Source of the DNA: Sandaracinaceae bacterium
GTDB lineage: Bacteria; Myxococcota_A; Polyangia; Polyangiales; Sandaracinaceae
Assembly (NCBI GenBank): GCA_040218145.1
Contig: JAVJQK010000070.1
Coordinates: forward strand, 124,001-188,000
Length of the DNA stretch: 64,000 bases
Direction: 5' to 3'
Part shown: positions 8,251-18,311 of the stretch, piece by piece
How the letters are laid out: each line of letters begins with the position of its first letter
Position numbering within the stretch: position 1 is the first letter of the stretch
Notes under the pieces: model-generated
The model's input: the letters and a program-made list of their open reading frames with translations, nothing else
Databases searched by the model: none
What the model was told of the DNA's origin: nothing
Translations under genes and position numbers: made by a program

Positions 8251-9042
8251 TCACTCCATCGGGACGCACACGCCGACGTCGTCGAAGCCCTCGAGTCCGG
8301 AGCACATGAAGCCCGCGTCACACGGCTCGGTGGCGGTCCGGTCGCAGAAACGCCGACACGCACCAGGGCTGCCGACACATCCCATACCGGGCGCACACGC
8401 GTTGAGCGTCATGCACGCGCTTCCCTCGGTTCCCTCGCCTGCTTCGAAGCAAGACAAGTTTCCGCCGGACGCGGGGTAGCAGCCCTGACAAGTGCCAGGA
8501 CAGCCCGTCTGCGCGATGGGGTCACAGGCCGTGGCGGAGCGGCAGAACCCGGCCTCGGCGCCGGAGATGAGCCCGCAGAACTCGCCCGGTGCGCAGTCGG
8601 TGTTGGCGCAGCAGATCTTGGTGCAGATCCCCGGCTCGCCAGGACACGTCGACGAGCACTGCGAGCCCTCCTGACACTGGCCCTGCATCGTCGGGTCACA
8701 GCTCGCGCCGTCTTCGATGACGCCGGCCATGATGCAGACCGCCTCCCAGCCGGACGCGGTGCTGCCGGAGAGCACGCAGGCCATGCCGGACCCACAGGAG
8801 GACGCGTCGCCCACGTTGCAGTCGCCCATCGTCGGCCCGCACATCCCGGTCCCGCCGCCCGAATCGATGACCCCGGTGTCTCCCGCGACCCCGGTGTCTT
8901 CGTCTCCGCCACCGTCGCCCACGACCCCGCTGTCCATGGTGACGCCGGTGTCGGGATCACCGGCCTCGCCATCGTCGCATCCCACCATCGCCAGGGCCCC
9001 CGTCAGAGCCAGGGAAATACCGAGTCCAAGCCGTCGCATCAT
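8251..9042 (-). CDS. Cys-rich predicted lipoprotein (tandem paralogue)
   Basis: ATG 9042, the first of two adjacent ATGs, is preceded by GGGAGG seven bases away. The 263-residue product has an N-terminal signal with lipobox A-M-V-G-C near residue 20. A linker of repeated Thr/Gly/Asp (D-T-G-V, D-S-G-V) spans about residues 22-65. The Cys-rich body has roughly 25 cysteines, including C-V-L-S-G, C-S-S-T-C-P-G, C-T-K-I-C-C and C-R-R-F-C-D. It is similar in length, linker type and Cys pattern to the neighbouring gene at 7351-8163. It is probably exported and lipid-anchored, with disulfide-stabilised repeats. No enzymatic motif was found. Confidence 0.78.
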   Translation of the reverse strand: MMRRLGLGISLALTGALAMVGCDDGEAGDPDTGVTMDSGVVGDGGGDEDTGVAGDTGVIDSGGGTGMCGPTMGDCNVGDASSCGSGMACVLSGSTASGWEAVCIMAGVIEDGASCDPTMQGQCQEGSQCSSTCPGEPGICTKICCANTDCAPGEFCGLISGAEAGFCRSATACDPIAQTGCPGTCQGCYPASGGNLSCFEAGEGTEGSACMTLNACAPGMGCVGSPGACRRFCDRTATEPCDAGFMCSGLEGFDDVGVCVPME

Positions 9043-9230
9043 TCGTCCGCCTCCCGCGCACCAGGGCGCCTCTCGCCCCCGCGCCTTCGCACGTCGCATC
9101 GCCGCACGCCGGTGTCAAGGATAGCGCAGAGAAGTCAGCACTGCGCGTGCCAGCCCCCGCATCCGGGGGCTTTGCGCTTCCGCGTCTCTCCCGACTGGCC
9201 GCGCCTGACAACCATGTCGCGGTCGCTCGC

Positions 9231-10235
9231 TCAGCGACACTCCTGCAGGCGGATCTCCGATTGGGGCCGGCAGGTCGCGCCGCTGACGCAGGTGCACCAG
9301 TTCCCTTCGCGGCCACACGCGGGGTTGGGCCCCGGCGGGAAGGATTCACACCAGCCGTCGTCGAGGACGCAGCCGCCCGCGACCGACATGCATCCCATCC
9401 CCTGTCGCGTCCATCGCGGCTCGGCCGTCCCGCTGCAGTCGTAGTCGAACGACCGCGTGCCCGAGGGGGTCGTGTAGTGGGTGTCGTGCCAGCCGGTCGC
9501 GCCTGGCCTCACCTCCGGGTTGCCGTCGTGACAGTCGCCGCCGGCGTCGACCCACCCGGAGTCGCACGCACACCGCATGGAGGTCGTCGAGGCGTCCCCG
9601 AAGCCATCGGAGTCCGCGTCACGGTAGCAGAGCACGAGCAGCCCCTCGTCCACCGTGCCGTCGCAGTCGTCGTCGAAGCCGTTGCCGCAGACCTCCGGGT
9701 TGGTGGAGTTGACGCCCGGGCGCATGTCGTCGCAGTCGGTGCCGCAATTGTCGCCGTTGCAGCACGTCGCGTCGGGGTCGCCGTCCATGTCGGCGTCGCG
9801 GAACCCGTAGGTGGAGGGGTCGCAGTCCTCGTCGCGGTCGTCGGGATCGCAGATCTCGGGGGCGCCCGCGAAGCGCAGGGGGTCGTCGTCGTCGCAGTCG
9901 TCGCCGCCGCACGCGATGGAGCGGTGGCGGTCGCCGTCCGCGTCGCCACCGTCCGAGCAGTCGACCGCGGCGCAGCGGTCGGCCTCCTCGTCGCACTCGG
10001 GGGTGTCCCCGTCGCAGGGAGGCGTGCCCGCCGCGCAGACGCCCGCCGCGCATCGCTCGGCGCCCGTGCAGAAGAGCTCGTCGTCGCAATCACTGTCCCG
10101 TTCGCAGAGGCGGGCGCCATCGGGCTCGGGCTCGATCCCCCCGTCCATGCGGGCAGCGTCCGGGGCAGCGGGATCCCCCCCGCACGCGGCGAGCAGAATG
10201 AGCCCGAAGAGCAGGTGCAGTGCGCGTGTCGTCAT
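9231..10235 (-). CDS. MopE-like metal-binding lipoprotein
   Basis: Start ATG 10235 follows GGAGG. The 334-residue product has signal peptide and lipobox L-L-A-A-C near residue 17. The body holds repeated Asp/Cys modules of the type found in the MopE family: D-C-D-D-D-D-P, E-I-C-D-P-D-D-R-D-E-D-C-D, G-N-G-F-D-D-D-C-D-G-T-V-D-E-G and D-A-D-S-D-G-F-G-D. These motifs recall calcium-binding thrombospondin type 3-like and MopE copper-protein repeats, and proteins carrying them are surface or secreted in myxobacteria and methanotrophs. Expected location is the outer membrane or cell surface with bound divalent cations. It diverges from the PEGA/TPR gene across a 122-bp spacer. Confidence 0.85.
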   Translation of the reverse strand: MTTRALHLLFGLILLAACGGDPAAPDAARMDGGIEPEPDGARLCERDSDCDDELFCTGAERCAAGVCAAGTPPCDGDTPECDEEADRCAAVDCSDGGDADGDRHRSIACGGDDCDDDDPLRFAGAPEICDPDDRDEDCDPSTYGFRDADMDGDPDATCCNGDNCGTDCDDMRPGVNSTNPEVCGNGFDDDCDGTVDEGLLVLCYRDADSDGFGDASTTSMRCACDSGWVDAGGDCHDGNPEVRPGATGWHDTHYTTPSGTRSFDYDCSGTAEPRWTRQGMGCMSVAGGCVLDDGWCESFPPGPNPACGREGNWCTCVSGATCRPQSEIRLQECR

Positions 10236-10357
10236 CGTTCCTCCGTGGCGCCTCATCGGGGCCACTCGCTGCTCGTTGCGTCGAACGTGCATTTCGCACG
10301 AAACGTCTGCTCGCTCGCTCCGATGGAATGGTAAAACCGGCCCCGGGGAGATCACAA
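10236..10357. promoter_or_regulatory. Divergent control region between MopE-like and PEGA/TPR genes
   Basis: The only spacer between two divergent genes, so it must hold both promoters if each is transcribed alone. It contains a small inverted repeat, CGTGC-ATTTC-GCACG, at 10286-10300, which could be an operator, and ribosome binding sites at both edges (GGAGG leftward, GGGGAG rightward). I could not pick convincing -35/-10 pairs. Confidence 0.3.
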
Positions 10358-11305
10358 ATGCTTGCTCGACCGCGAACCCTCTTGCTTCTCTCGCTGCTCT
10401 TCGCAGCCGCCTGTCCCCTGCCCGCGATGGCACAAGAAGACGACGCGGCGACGGAGAGCGACCCGCGCATGGAGGAAGCCCAGAGCCGCTTCGCTGAGGC
10501 CACGGCGCTCTTCGACCGCGGCGACTACGAGTCCGCGCTCGCCGAGTTCCAGGAGATCTACGCGCTGATGGAGGGTCACCCGCGGCGCTCGTTCGTCCTG
10601 TTCAACATCGGGCTGACGCAGGAGGAGCTGTTCCGGTACGACGAGGCGCTGGCCACGTACCGCCGCTTCCTGGAGGAGGCGCCCCGCCCGGCGCCCCGCG
10701 AGGACGAGGTTCGAGGCGCGATCGAACGACTCGTGCCGAGGCTCGCCACGCTCACCATCACGACCAACGTGCCAGAGGCCGAGGTCTGGGTGGACGAGCG
10801 TCGGGTCGGCACGGCCCCGGGGTCGGTGTCGGTGACGGGCGGTCGGCACGTGATCGAGCTCCGCGCGCAGGGCTACAACCCGGCGCGCACGGACCTGCAG
10901 GTCGCGGCCCGCACCGAGCCGTCGCTCAATCTCGAGCTGGACCGGAGCTTCGCCGGAGTCAGCCCCGCGTTCTTCGTGACCGGCGCCGGGCTCACCGTGG
11001 CGTCGCTCGGCGTGGCGCTCGGCTTCGCCGCGGCGGCCATCGCGGAGCACGGCAACCTCTCGTCGCAGCTCTCGGACTCGGAGGACCAGTTCGAGGTGAC
11101 CCAGGCGCGCATCGCCGCCATGGAGCAGAACGCGCTGATCGCCGACGTGATGTTCGGCGCCGCGGGCGTGCTCGGCATCGCGACCGTGGTGCTCGCGTTC
11201 GTGACCGACTGGGGCAGCGAGCCACCTCCCGAAGCGGCCTCGCTCCGGGTCACGCCGTTCGGCGGCGCGACGGCGGCCGGCCTCACCCTCGAAGGGAGCT
11301 TCTGA
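10358..11305 (+). CDS. TPR/PEGA domain membrane protein
   Basis: ATG 10358, with GGGGAG upstream, gives 315 residues. A signal peptide ends at P-A-M-A-Q (about residue 27). Tetratricopeptide-like helices follow (A-L-F-D-R-G-D-Y-E-S-A-L-A-E-F, then Y-D-E-A-L-A-T-Y-R-R-F), then a PEGA-type beta domain (T-I-T-T-N-V-P-E-A-E-V-W-V-D, then G-R-H-V-I-E-L-R-A-Q-G-Y). Two hydrophobic segments lie at about residues 210-235 and 265-290. The arrangement signal-TPR-PEGA-membrane helices recurs in myxobacterial envelope proteins near lipoproteins. The stop overlaps the next start as TGATG, so the two are translationally coupled. Probably a periplasm-facing scaffold. Confidence 0.82.
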   Translation: MLARPRTLLLLSLLFAAACPLPAMAQEDDAATESDPRMEEAQSRFAEATALFDRGDYESALAEFQEIYALMEGHPRRSFVLFNIGLTQEELFRYDEALATYRRFLEEAPRPAPREDEVRGAIERLVPRLATLTITTNVPEAEVWVDERRVGTAPGSVSVTGGRHVIELRAQGYNPARTDLQVAARTEPSLNLELDRSFAGVSPAFFVTGAGLTVASLGVALGFAAAAIAEHGNLSSQLSDSEDQFEVTQARIAAMEQNALIADVMFGAAGVLGIATVVLAFVTDWGSEPPPEAASLRVTPFGGATAAGLTLEGSF

Positions 11306-13125
11306 TGAACCGCCTCTCTCTTCTTATCATCGCGTCCCTCCTGGCCCTCGGCGGCTGCTCGCTCGTCGTCTCCGGCCTCGAGCCGCCCGAGTGCACCAGC
11401 AACGATCAATGCGCCGTGCTCAACGAGATGGAGGGCATCTCCAACGACGCGTGCACGCTCTATCAGTGTGACGCCGAGCTCGATCGCTGCGTGCTCGGGA
11501 CCCGCGACGCCGACCGAGACGGCCTCGTCGCCGCGGAGTGCGCCGGCCCCGGCGACGTCGCCGACTGCAACGACGCCGCGATGGGCGGCAGCGAGCGCTG
11601 CAACGGCGTGGACGACGACTGCGACGGCGTCATCGACGAGGCCTTCATGCAGGACGAGATGCTGATCTCGCCGCTGCCCGGCGCCCTCGCCGAGAACCGT
11701 CTCCCGCTGACGGACGCGACCGGGAGCGGCGTCGTCGCCTCCGGCACGGGCGAGACCGGCCTCGCGGTGGCGCACGCGACCGGCGGGCAGGCGACCTTCG
11801 GCCTCTTCGGCGGGGAGTCCGTGATGGGGCCGACGGCCATGAGCTACCAGCGTACGCGCCGGCTGGACATGCTCTCCGCCTGGGATCTCGAGATGGGCTG
11901 CCACGTTCGCTCGACCGACTCCATGTCGTTCACGGCGGGCAGCTGTCGCTTCGACGATCTGGCGTTCGGCCTGAGCGCGCAGTCGGTCTTCGTGGCCACC
12001 GTGAACGGCTCGGGCTGCACCGAAGGACAGCTCCGCGTCGGCTACATGCCCCGCACCGAGGCGGCCCGGGCGCAGGTGATCGAGCGCGGCCCGCTCCGGC
12101 GCAGCAACGCGTTCTTCGGGATCGACACCGACCCGGCCATGACCGGCGGCCGCGCCTGCACCGGCGCCAGCCGCGCGGGCGGATCGCTGGGGGCGACCCG
12201 CCCCGCGATCGGAGCGCTCGCGGACGAGCAGGCCCTGGTGGCGTGGCTGGCCGCGCCCCTCGGACGCGATGCGTGCGGAGGCGCGCCGGTGGACGTCGAG
12301 GCCCTCGCGCTCCACCGCCAGATGGACGCCGGCGGGACCCGCGGCTGGGTCACCGCGTCCAACGAAGCGCAGCCCCAGGTCATCGGCAGCACGTCCGGCG
12401 GCGGCGCCCCGGCCATCGACGACCTGGGCCAAGGCTACGTCGTCGCCTTCCCCAGCGAAGGCGGCATCGCGCTGCGCTGGGTCGCCAGGATGGACACACC
12501 TCCGGCCTTCCCGGGCTCGGGCGATCCGAACGACCGCGCCGGCCTCGAGACCGGCCCTCTCCGGATCGTGGAGCTCGGCACCATCGCCACCGACGGCCCG
12601 GCCGAAGACATCGGCCTCGCCAGCGGCACGATCACCATGGAAGGCACCTTCCTCGGTGTGACGTGGCGCACCGGCTGCGGGAGCACCGACGGCCGCGTGT
12701 GGTTCCGCCAGCTCGTCCTGCCCGCGGCGTCGGACGGCTTCACGCTGGACGAGTCGCTCTCGCGCGCGGCCGTCGAGCTGACGGTCAGCCCCGGCGAGGT
12801 CGGACCACCGGCCATCGTCTTCGAGTTCGACGGCTTCCTCCAGCCCGGCGTCGAAGGCGCCCGCCCTGCGGCGGGGAGCGCCGAAGACGGAGGCTGGGTC
12901 GTGGCCTGGACGCAGGGCGGCGCCGTGCTCGCTCGCCGGCTGAGCGAGATGGACGGCCAGCTCCTGAGCCCCGACGAGGTCATCACCCTCAGCGGCCCGG
13001 AGAGCGCCACCCGCTCCACCCCACTCCTGTACCTCTCCGGCGAGCAGATCCGCTACGCGTTCCTCGAGGTCGGCAGCGCCGAGACGGGCATCTTCGAAGG
13101 CGCCCTCACCTGCGCGCCCGAGTGA
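11305..13125 (+). CDS. Large lipoprotein with one MopE-type motif
   Basis: The ATG overlaps the upstream stop codon, which fixes the start. The 606-residue product has a clear lipoprotein signal (lipobox L-G-G-C at residue 18). Near residues 95-112 is a MopE-type element, C-N-G-V-D-D-D-C-D-G-V-I-D-E-A, and before it a Cys-rich E-C-T-S-N-D-Q-C segment. The remaining 480 residues are Gly/Ala/Asp-rich and beta-strand-like, with patterns such as G-Y-V-V-A-F-P and G-W-V-V-A-W-T-Q-G-G that recall beta-propeller blades. It is probably surface-anchored and, with the coupled TPR/PEGA partner, part of an envelope complex. There is no catalytic motif and the function is unknown. Confidence 0.82.
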   Translation: MNRLSLLIIASLLALGGCSLVVSGLEPPECTSNDQCAVLNEMEGISNDACTLYQCDAELDRCVLGTRDADRDGLVAAECAGPGDVADCNDAAMGGSERCNGVDDDCDGVIDEAFMQDEMLISPLPGALAENRLPLTDATGSGVVASGTGETGLAVAHATGGQATFGLFGGESVMGPTAMSYQRTRRLDMLSAWDLEMGCHVRSTDSMSFTAGSCRFDDLAFGLSAQSVFVATVNGSGCTEGQLRVGYMPRTEAARAQVIERGPLRRSNAFFGIDTDPAMTGGRACTGASRAGGSLGATRPAIGALADEQALVAWLAAPLGRDACGGAPVDVEALALHRQMDAGGTRGWVTASNEAQPQVIGSTSGGGAPAIDDLGQGYVVAFPSEGGIALRWVARMDTPPAFPGSGDPNDRAGLETGPLRIVELGTIATDGPAEDIGLASGTITMEGTFLGVTWRTGCGSTDGRVWFRQLVLPAASDGFTLDESLSRAAVELTVSPGEVGPPAIVFEFDGFLQPGVEGARPAAGSAEDGGWVVAWTQGGAVLARRLSEMDGQLLSPDEVITLSGPESATRSTPLLYLSGEQIRYAFLEVGSAETGIFEGALTCAPE

Positions 13126-13142
13126 GCCCGGTCCGATAGAGA

Positions 13143-15241
<2,099 letters not shown>

Positions 15242-15844
15242 ATGTCGCTGAGCGCAATCGCGGTGGTGGGCGCGGGACCTCAGGGCCTCTCGATCGCGGA
15301 GGCCGCGGCCGAGGCCGAGCTGCCGGTGACCGTGGTCTGCGTGACCGGCTCGAGCCGCAAGCACGCGGCCAAGCGCCTGCGACGCACCCTCCAGCTGCGC
15401 GTCGAGGTGGGCGAGATCGACGAGGCGGAGGCGGAGGCGATCTTCGCCCGCGTCGCCTTCCGCCGCGATCTCTCTTCCGTCACGGAGTGCGATCTCGTCG
15501 TCGAGTCGGCGGTCGGTGACGTGCGCAGCCGCCGCGCGATCCTCGCCACGCTCGAGGGCCACGTCAGCCGGGGCTCGGTGCTCGCGTCGAACACCGCCCG
15601 CGGCCAGCTCCGCGCGATGGCCGAGGTCCTCACCCGGCCCGACCAGTTCATCGGCCTCCGCTTCTTCCACCCCGCGAGCCACACGCCGCTCGTCGAGGTG
15701 GTGCCGCTGCCCGACACCGCGCCCGGCGCCATCATCGCCTGCGAGACCTTCTGCCGCTGGCTGGGCAAGACGCCGGTCGAGCAGGTGGACGGCGACGTCG
15801 CTCCGGTGCTGCGCAGCGAGCGCCCGCGCGAGGCGCTCGGCTGA
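15242..15844 (+). CDS. Truncated 3-hydroxyacyl-CoA dehydrogenase-like NAD-binding protein
   Basis: ATG 15242 follows GGGAGGAGTGAGA. The 200-residue product is the Rossmann domain of the 3-hydroxyacyl-CoA dehydrogenase family: G-A-G-P-Q-G near the N-terminus, an Asp/Glu-rich middle, A-S-N-T-A and then G-L-R-F-F-H-P-A-S-H-T-P-L-V-E-V. Active enzymes have G-L-H-F-F-N-P there, with His and a downstream Glu forming the catalytic pair. Here His is Arg and Asn is His, while the Glu remains. The C-terminal dimerisation/substrate domain (about 90 residues) is absent. Normal dehydrogenase activity is therefore doubtful; a nucleotide-sensing or altered-function role is possible. The gene ends exactly where dinB ends on the other strand, with stop codons abutting in TGATCA. 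Confidence 0.75.
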   Translation: MSLSAIAVVGAGPQGLSIAEAAAEAELPVTVVCVTGSSRKHAAKRLRRTLQLRVEVGEIDEAEAEAIFARVAFRRDLSSVTECDLVVESAVGDVRSRRAILATLEGHVSRGSVLASNTARGQLRAMAEVLTRPDQFIGLRFFHPASHTPLVEVVPLPDTAPGAIIACETFCRWLGKTPVEQVDGDVAPVLRSERPREALG

Positions 15845-17068
15845 TCAGTCTTCGGGCGGCTTCATGCGGCGCGGGATGCCCGGGTCGGTCCGCCCGGGCG
15901 CGTCGAGCAGATCGGCGCGCGTGAGCGACACGTCCTCCCCGAAGCGAGCCCGCAGCTTCGCCATCGCCGACTCGACCGCGCGCCGCTTGTCCTTGCCCTC
16001 GTCGCTGAAGAGGGTGCGCGGCGGCGGCCCCTCGCGGAGATCTCCGGCGCTCACCCCGGTGAGGCGGACCGCGCGCCCGGCGAGCGGGAAGCGGTCCAGC
16101 AGCGACCGCGCCGCCGCGTAGAGCGAGCCGGCGTCGTCGACGGGCTCGCTCAGCCGCAGCTGCCGCGTCTTGAGGGTGAAGTCCGCGTACTTGATCTTCA
16201 CGGTGACCCGACCCGCGCTGATCCCCCCCTCGAGGAGGCGCCGCGCGATCCGCGAGGCGTGCCGGAGCAGCGTCTTCTCGATCTCCGCGCGTGAGGTGAG
16301 ATCTTCGTCGTAGGTCTCCTCGGCGCCCACGCTCTTGGCCTCCCGGTCCGGCTCGACCTCTCGCTCGTCGAGCCCCTGCGCGAGCCGCTTGACCTCCCGC
16401 CCCCAGCTGCCGAGGTGACGCTCGAGGGTCGCCTCGTCGGCCCGCGCGAGATCCCCGAGGGTGTCGTAGCCGAGGTGCCGGAGCCGCTCGGCCGCCTTCG
16501 GGCCCACGCCCCACATGCGCTCGATCGGGAGCGGCTCGAGGAAGGCGAAGACCTCCCCATCGCGCACCACGGTGAGCCCGTCGGGCTTGTCCTGGTCGGA
16601 GGCGATCTTCGCCACGAACTTGTTCGGCGCCACGCCGGCCGACGCGGTCAAGTCCGTCTCGGCGAGGATCTCCTTCCGGATGCGGGCGGCGATGGTCGCC
16701 CCGTCCCCGAAGAGCGAGCGGCTCCCGGTCACGTCCAGGAAGGCCTCGTCCACGCTGAGCCCCTCGACGAGCGGCGTGAAGCGCCGGAAGACGGTGAAGA
16801 TCTGGGCGCTCGCCTCCTCATAGGCGCGGCGGCGCGGCGGGACGACGATGGCCTGCGGGCAGCGCCGCATCGCCTGCGCCATCGGCATCGCGCTGTGGAC
16901 GCCGAACGGACGGGCCTCGTAGGACGCCGCCGCGACCACGCCGCGCCGCTCCCCCCCGCCGACCAGGACGGGCTTGCCGCGGAGCTCCGGCGCGTCGCGC
17001 TGCTCGATGGAGGCGAAGAACGCGTCCATGTCGATGTGGATGATCTGCCGCACCGAATCCGCGGGCAT
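15845..17068 (-). CDS. dinB: DNA polymerase IV (Y-family translesion polymerase)
   Basis: ATG 17068 gives 407 residues. Conserved Y-family motifs: I-H-I-D-M-D-A-F-F-A-S-I-E at the N-terminus (metal-binding Asp, steric-gate Phe region), V-L-V-G-G, A-M-P-M-A-Q-A, L-S-V-D-E-A-F-L-D-V-T-G-S (catalytic Asp-Glu), then S-A-G-V-A-P-N-K-F-V-A-K-I-A-S-D. The helix-hairpin-helix region (M-W-G-V-G-P-K-A-A-E-R-L) and little-finger domain follow. It copies past damaged template in the cytoplasm, with low fidelity. No LexA-type box was obvious in the 40-bp spacer before the divergent dctQ-like gene. The longer open frame to 17311 overlaps that gene and is rejected. Confidence 0.96.
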   Translation of the reverse strand: MPADSVRQIIHIDMDAFFASIEQRDAPELRGKPVLVGGGERRGVVAAASYEARPFGVHSAMPMAQAMRRCPQAIVVPPRRRAYEEASAQIFTVFRRFTPLVEGLSVDEAFLDVTGSRSLFGDGATIAARIRKEILAETDLTASAGVAPNKFVAKIASDQDKPDGLTVVRDGEVFAFLEPLPIERMWGVGPKAAERLRHLGYDTLGDLARADEATLERHLGSWGREVKRLAQGLDEREVEPDREAKSVGAEETYDEDLTSRAEIEKTLLRHASRIARRLLEGGISAGRVTVKIKYADFTLKTRQLRLSEPVDDAGSLYAAARSLLDRFPLAGRAVRLTGVSAGDLREGPPPRTLFSDEGKDKRRAVESAMAKLRARFGEDVSLTRADLLDAPGRTDPGIPRRMKPPED

Positions 17069-17108
17069 TATTGACCTTTTAACCCGGGGCTGCCTACGCT
17101 CGGCGCGC

Positions 17109-18311
17109 ATGTCGGAGGCGAGGGCGGAAACGCGGCGGGGCGCGCTCGGCTGGGTGAGGCGACTGGATGACGCGGTGTTTGCCATCGAGCAAGCCATCGT
17201 CGCCGTGGCGCTCCTCATCATCACGGTCGTCATCTTCATCGATGTCGTCGCGCGGCGCGCGAACGCACCTGACAGCAAAGTCGGGCAGCTGATCGCGCGC
17301 ATCGCCGGCATCGAGGACTACGCGGCGCGGGAGGCGCTCGACGCGAACGTGGCGCCGTACGTCACCGTCGGGTTCTCGTTCGTGCTGCTCTTCTTCGGCG
17401 CCTACACGGCGCGCCGCTTCATTCGCCGCCGGAAGGCCGCGAAGGGAGAGACGGTCCCCAAGCCGAAGATCGCGGTGGAGGCGGGCATCTCGGCCGCGAT
17501 CGCGGTCGTGGGGATCGGCGTCGGCTACCTGATCACGCTGCCCTTCGCGAACCTCGAGTGGTCCTGGATCGTGTACGCGGTGCTGTTCGGCGTGTCGGCC
17601 GCGGCCTACGCCGGCTACCTCCTGATGAACAAGCCGGAGGGCTGGATGCTGGAGGCGATCATCGCGATCGCCGTCGGCGCGGTGCTGATCTGGGTGGCCT
17701 CCGAGTTCCTCCCCATCGGCTACACGTGGTCGAAGAAGATCTCGCTCCAGCTGCTGCTCTGGGTGGGCCTGCTCTCGGCGAGCATCTGCGTGCACGAGGG
17801 CAAGCACATCCGGCTCGAGGCGGCGGCGAAGATCATCCCGGATGGCGCGAAGCCCTACGTGCTCGCCGTCGGCGCGTTCGCGACCGCCGCCTTCTGCGGG
17901 ATCATGACCTACCTGGGCTTCCTCTACGTGTTCGCGCCGACCGCCAGCGACGACGAGTTCATGACCGAGCTCTTCACCTGGGGCGGCACCCGCTACGTGT
18001 ACGGCTTCGAGGGCTCGGTCGGGCGCGGAGGTCTGCTCGAGGGCACGGACATCCCCGACTGGCTCGGCATCCTCGCGGCGCCGGTGGGCTTCGGCGTCGC
18101 GACGCTGCGCTTCGTCGGCGCGGGGGTCTCGGTGCTCCTCGGCGGCGACTACGGCACCCCCCCACCGCAAGAAGGCCTCGAAGAGGCGCAGAAGCTCGCG
18201 ATGAAGACTGGCGCGACTTCGGACCCGGCTACTTCCGCGACGAAGGACGCCACCACCGCGGAGCTCGACGAAGCGATCGAGGCGAAGCGGTCCTCGGGAG
18301 AAGAGGAATGA
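17109..18311 (+). CDS. TRAP transporter small permease (DctQ-type), enlarged
   Basis: ATG 17109 gives 400 residues, about twice the usual DctQ length (160-220). The first helix (A-I-V-A-V-A-L-L-I-I-T-V-V-I-F-I-D-V-V-A-R-R) and a later segment (W-V-G-L-L-S-A-S-I-C-V-H-E-G-K-H-I-R) match the DctQ signature, in which a charged motif follows the third helix. Several extra hydrophobic helices lie between (about residues 80-215), and a Thr/Ala/Glu-rich tail follows residue 360. It is an inner-membrane subunit that works with DctM in sodium- or proton-driven import of organic acids or related solutes. Its stop overlaps the DctM start as ATGA. No DctP binding protein is encoded nearby. Confidence 0.85.
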   Translation: MSEARAETRRGALGWVRRLDDAVFAIEQAIVAVALLIITVVIFIDVVARRANAPDSKVGQLIARIAGIEDYAAREALDANVAPYVTVGFSFVLLFFGAYTARRFIRRRKAAKGETVPKPKIAVEAGISAAIAVVGIGVGYLITLPFANLEWSWIVYAVLFGVSAAAYAGYLLMNKPEGWMLEAIIAIAVGAVLIWVASEFLPIGYTWSKKISLQLLLWVGLLSASICVHEGKHIRLEAAAKIIPDGAKPYVLAVGAFATAAFCGIMTYLGFLYVFAPTASDDEFMTELFTWGGTRYVYGFEGSVGRGGLLEGTDIPDWLGILAAPVGFGVATLRFVGAGVSVLLGGDYGTPPPQEGLEEAQKLAMKTGATSDPATSATKDATTAELDEAIEAKRSSGEEE

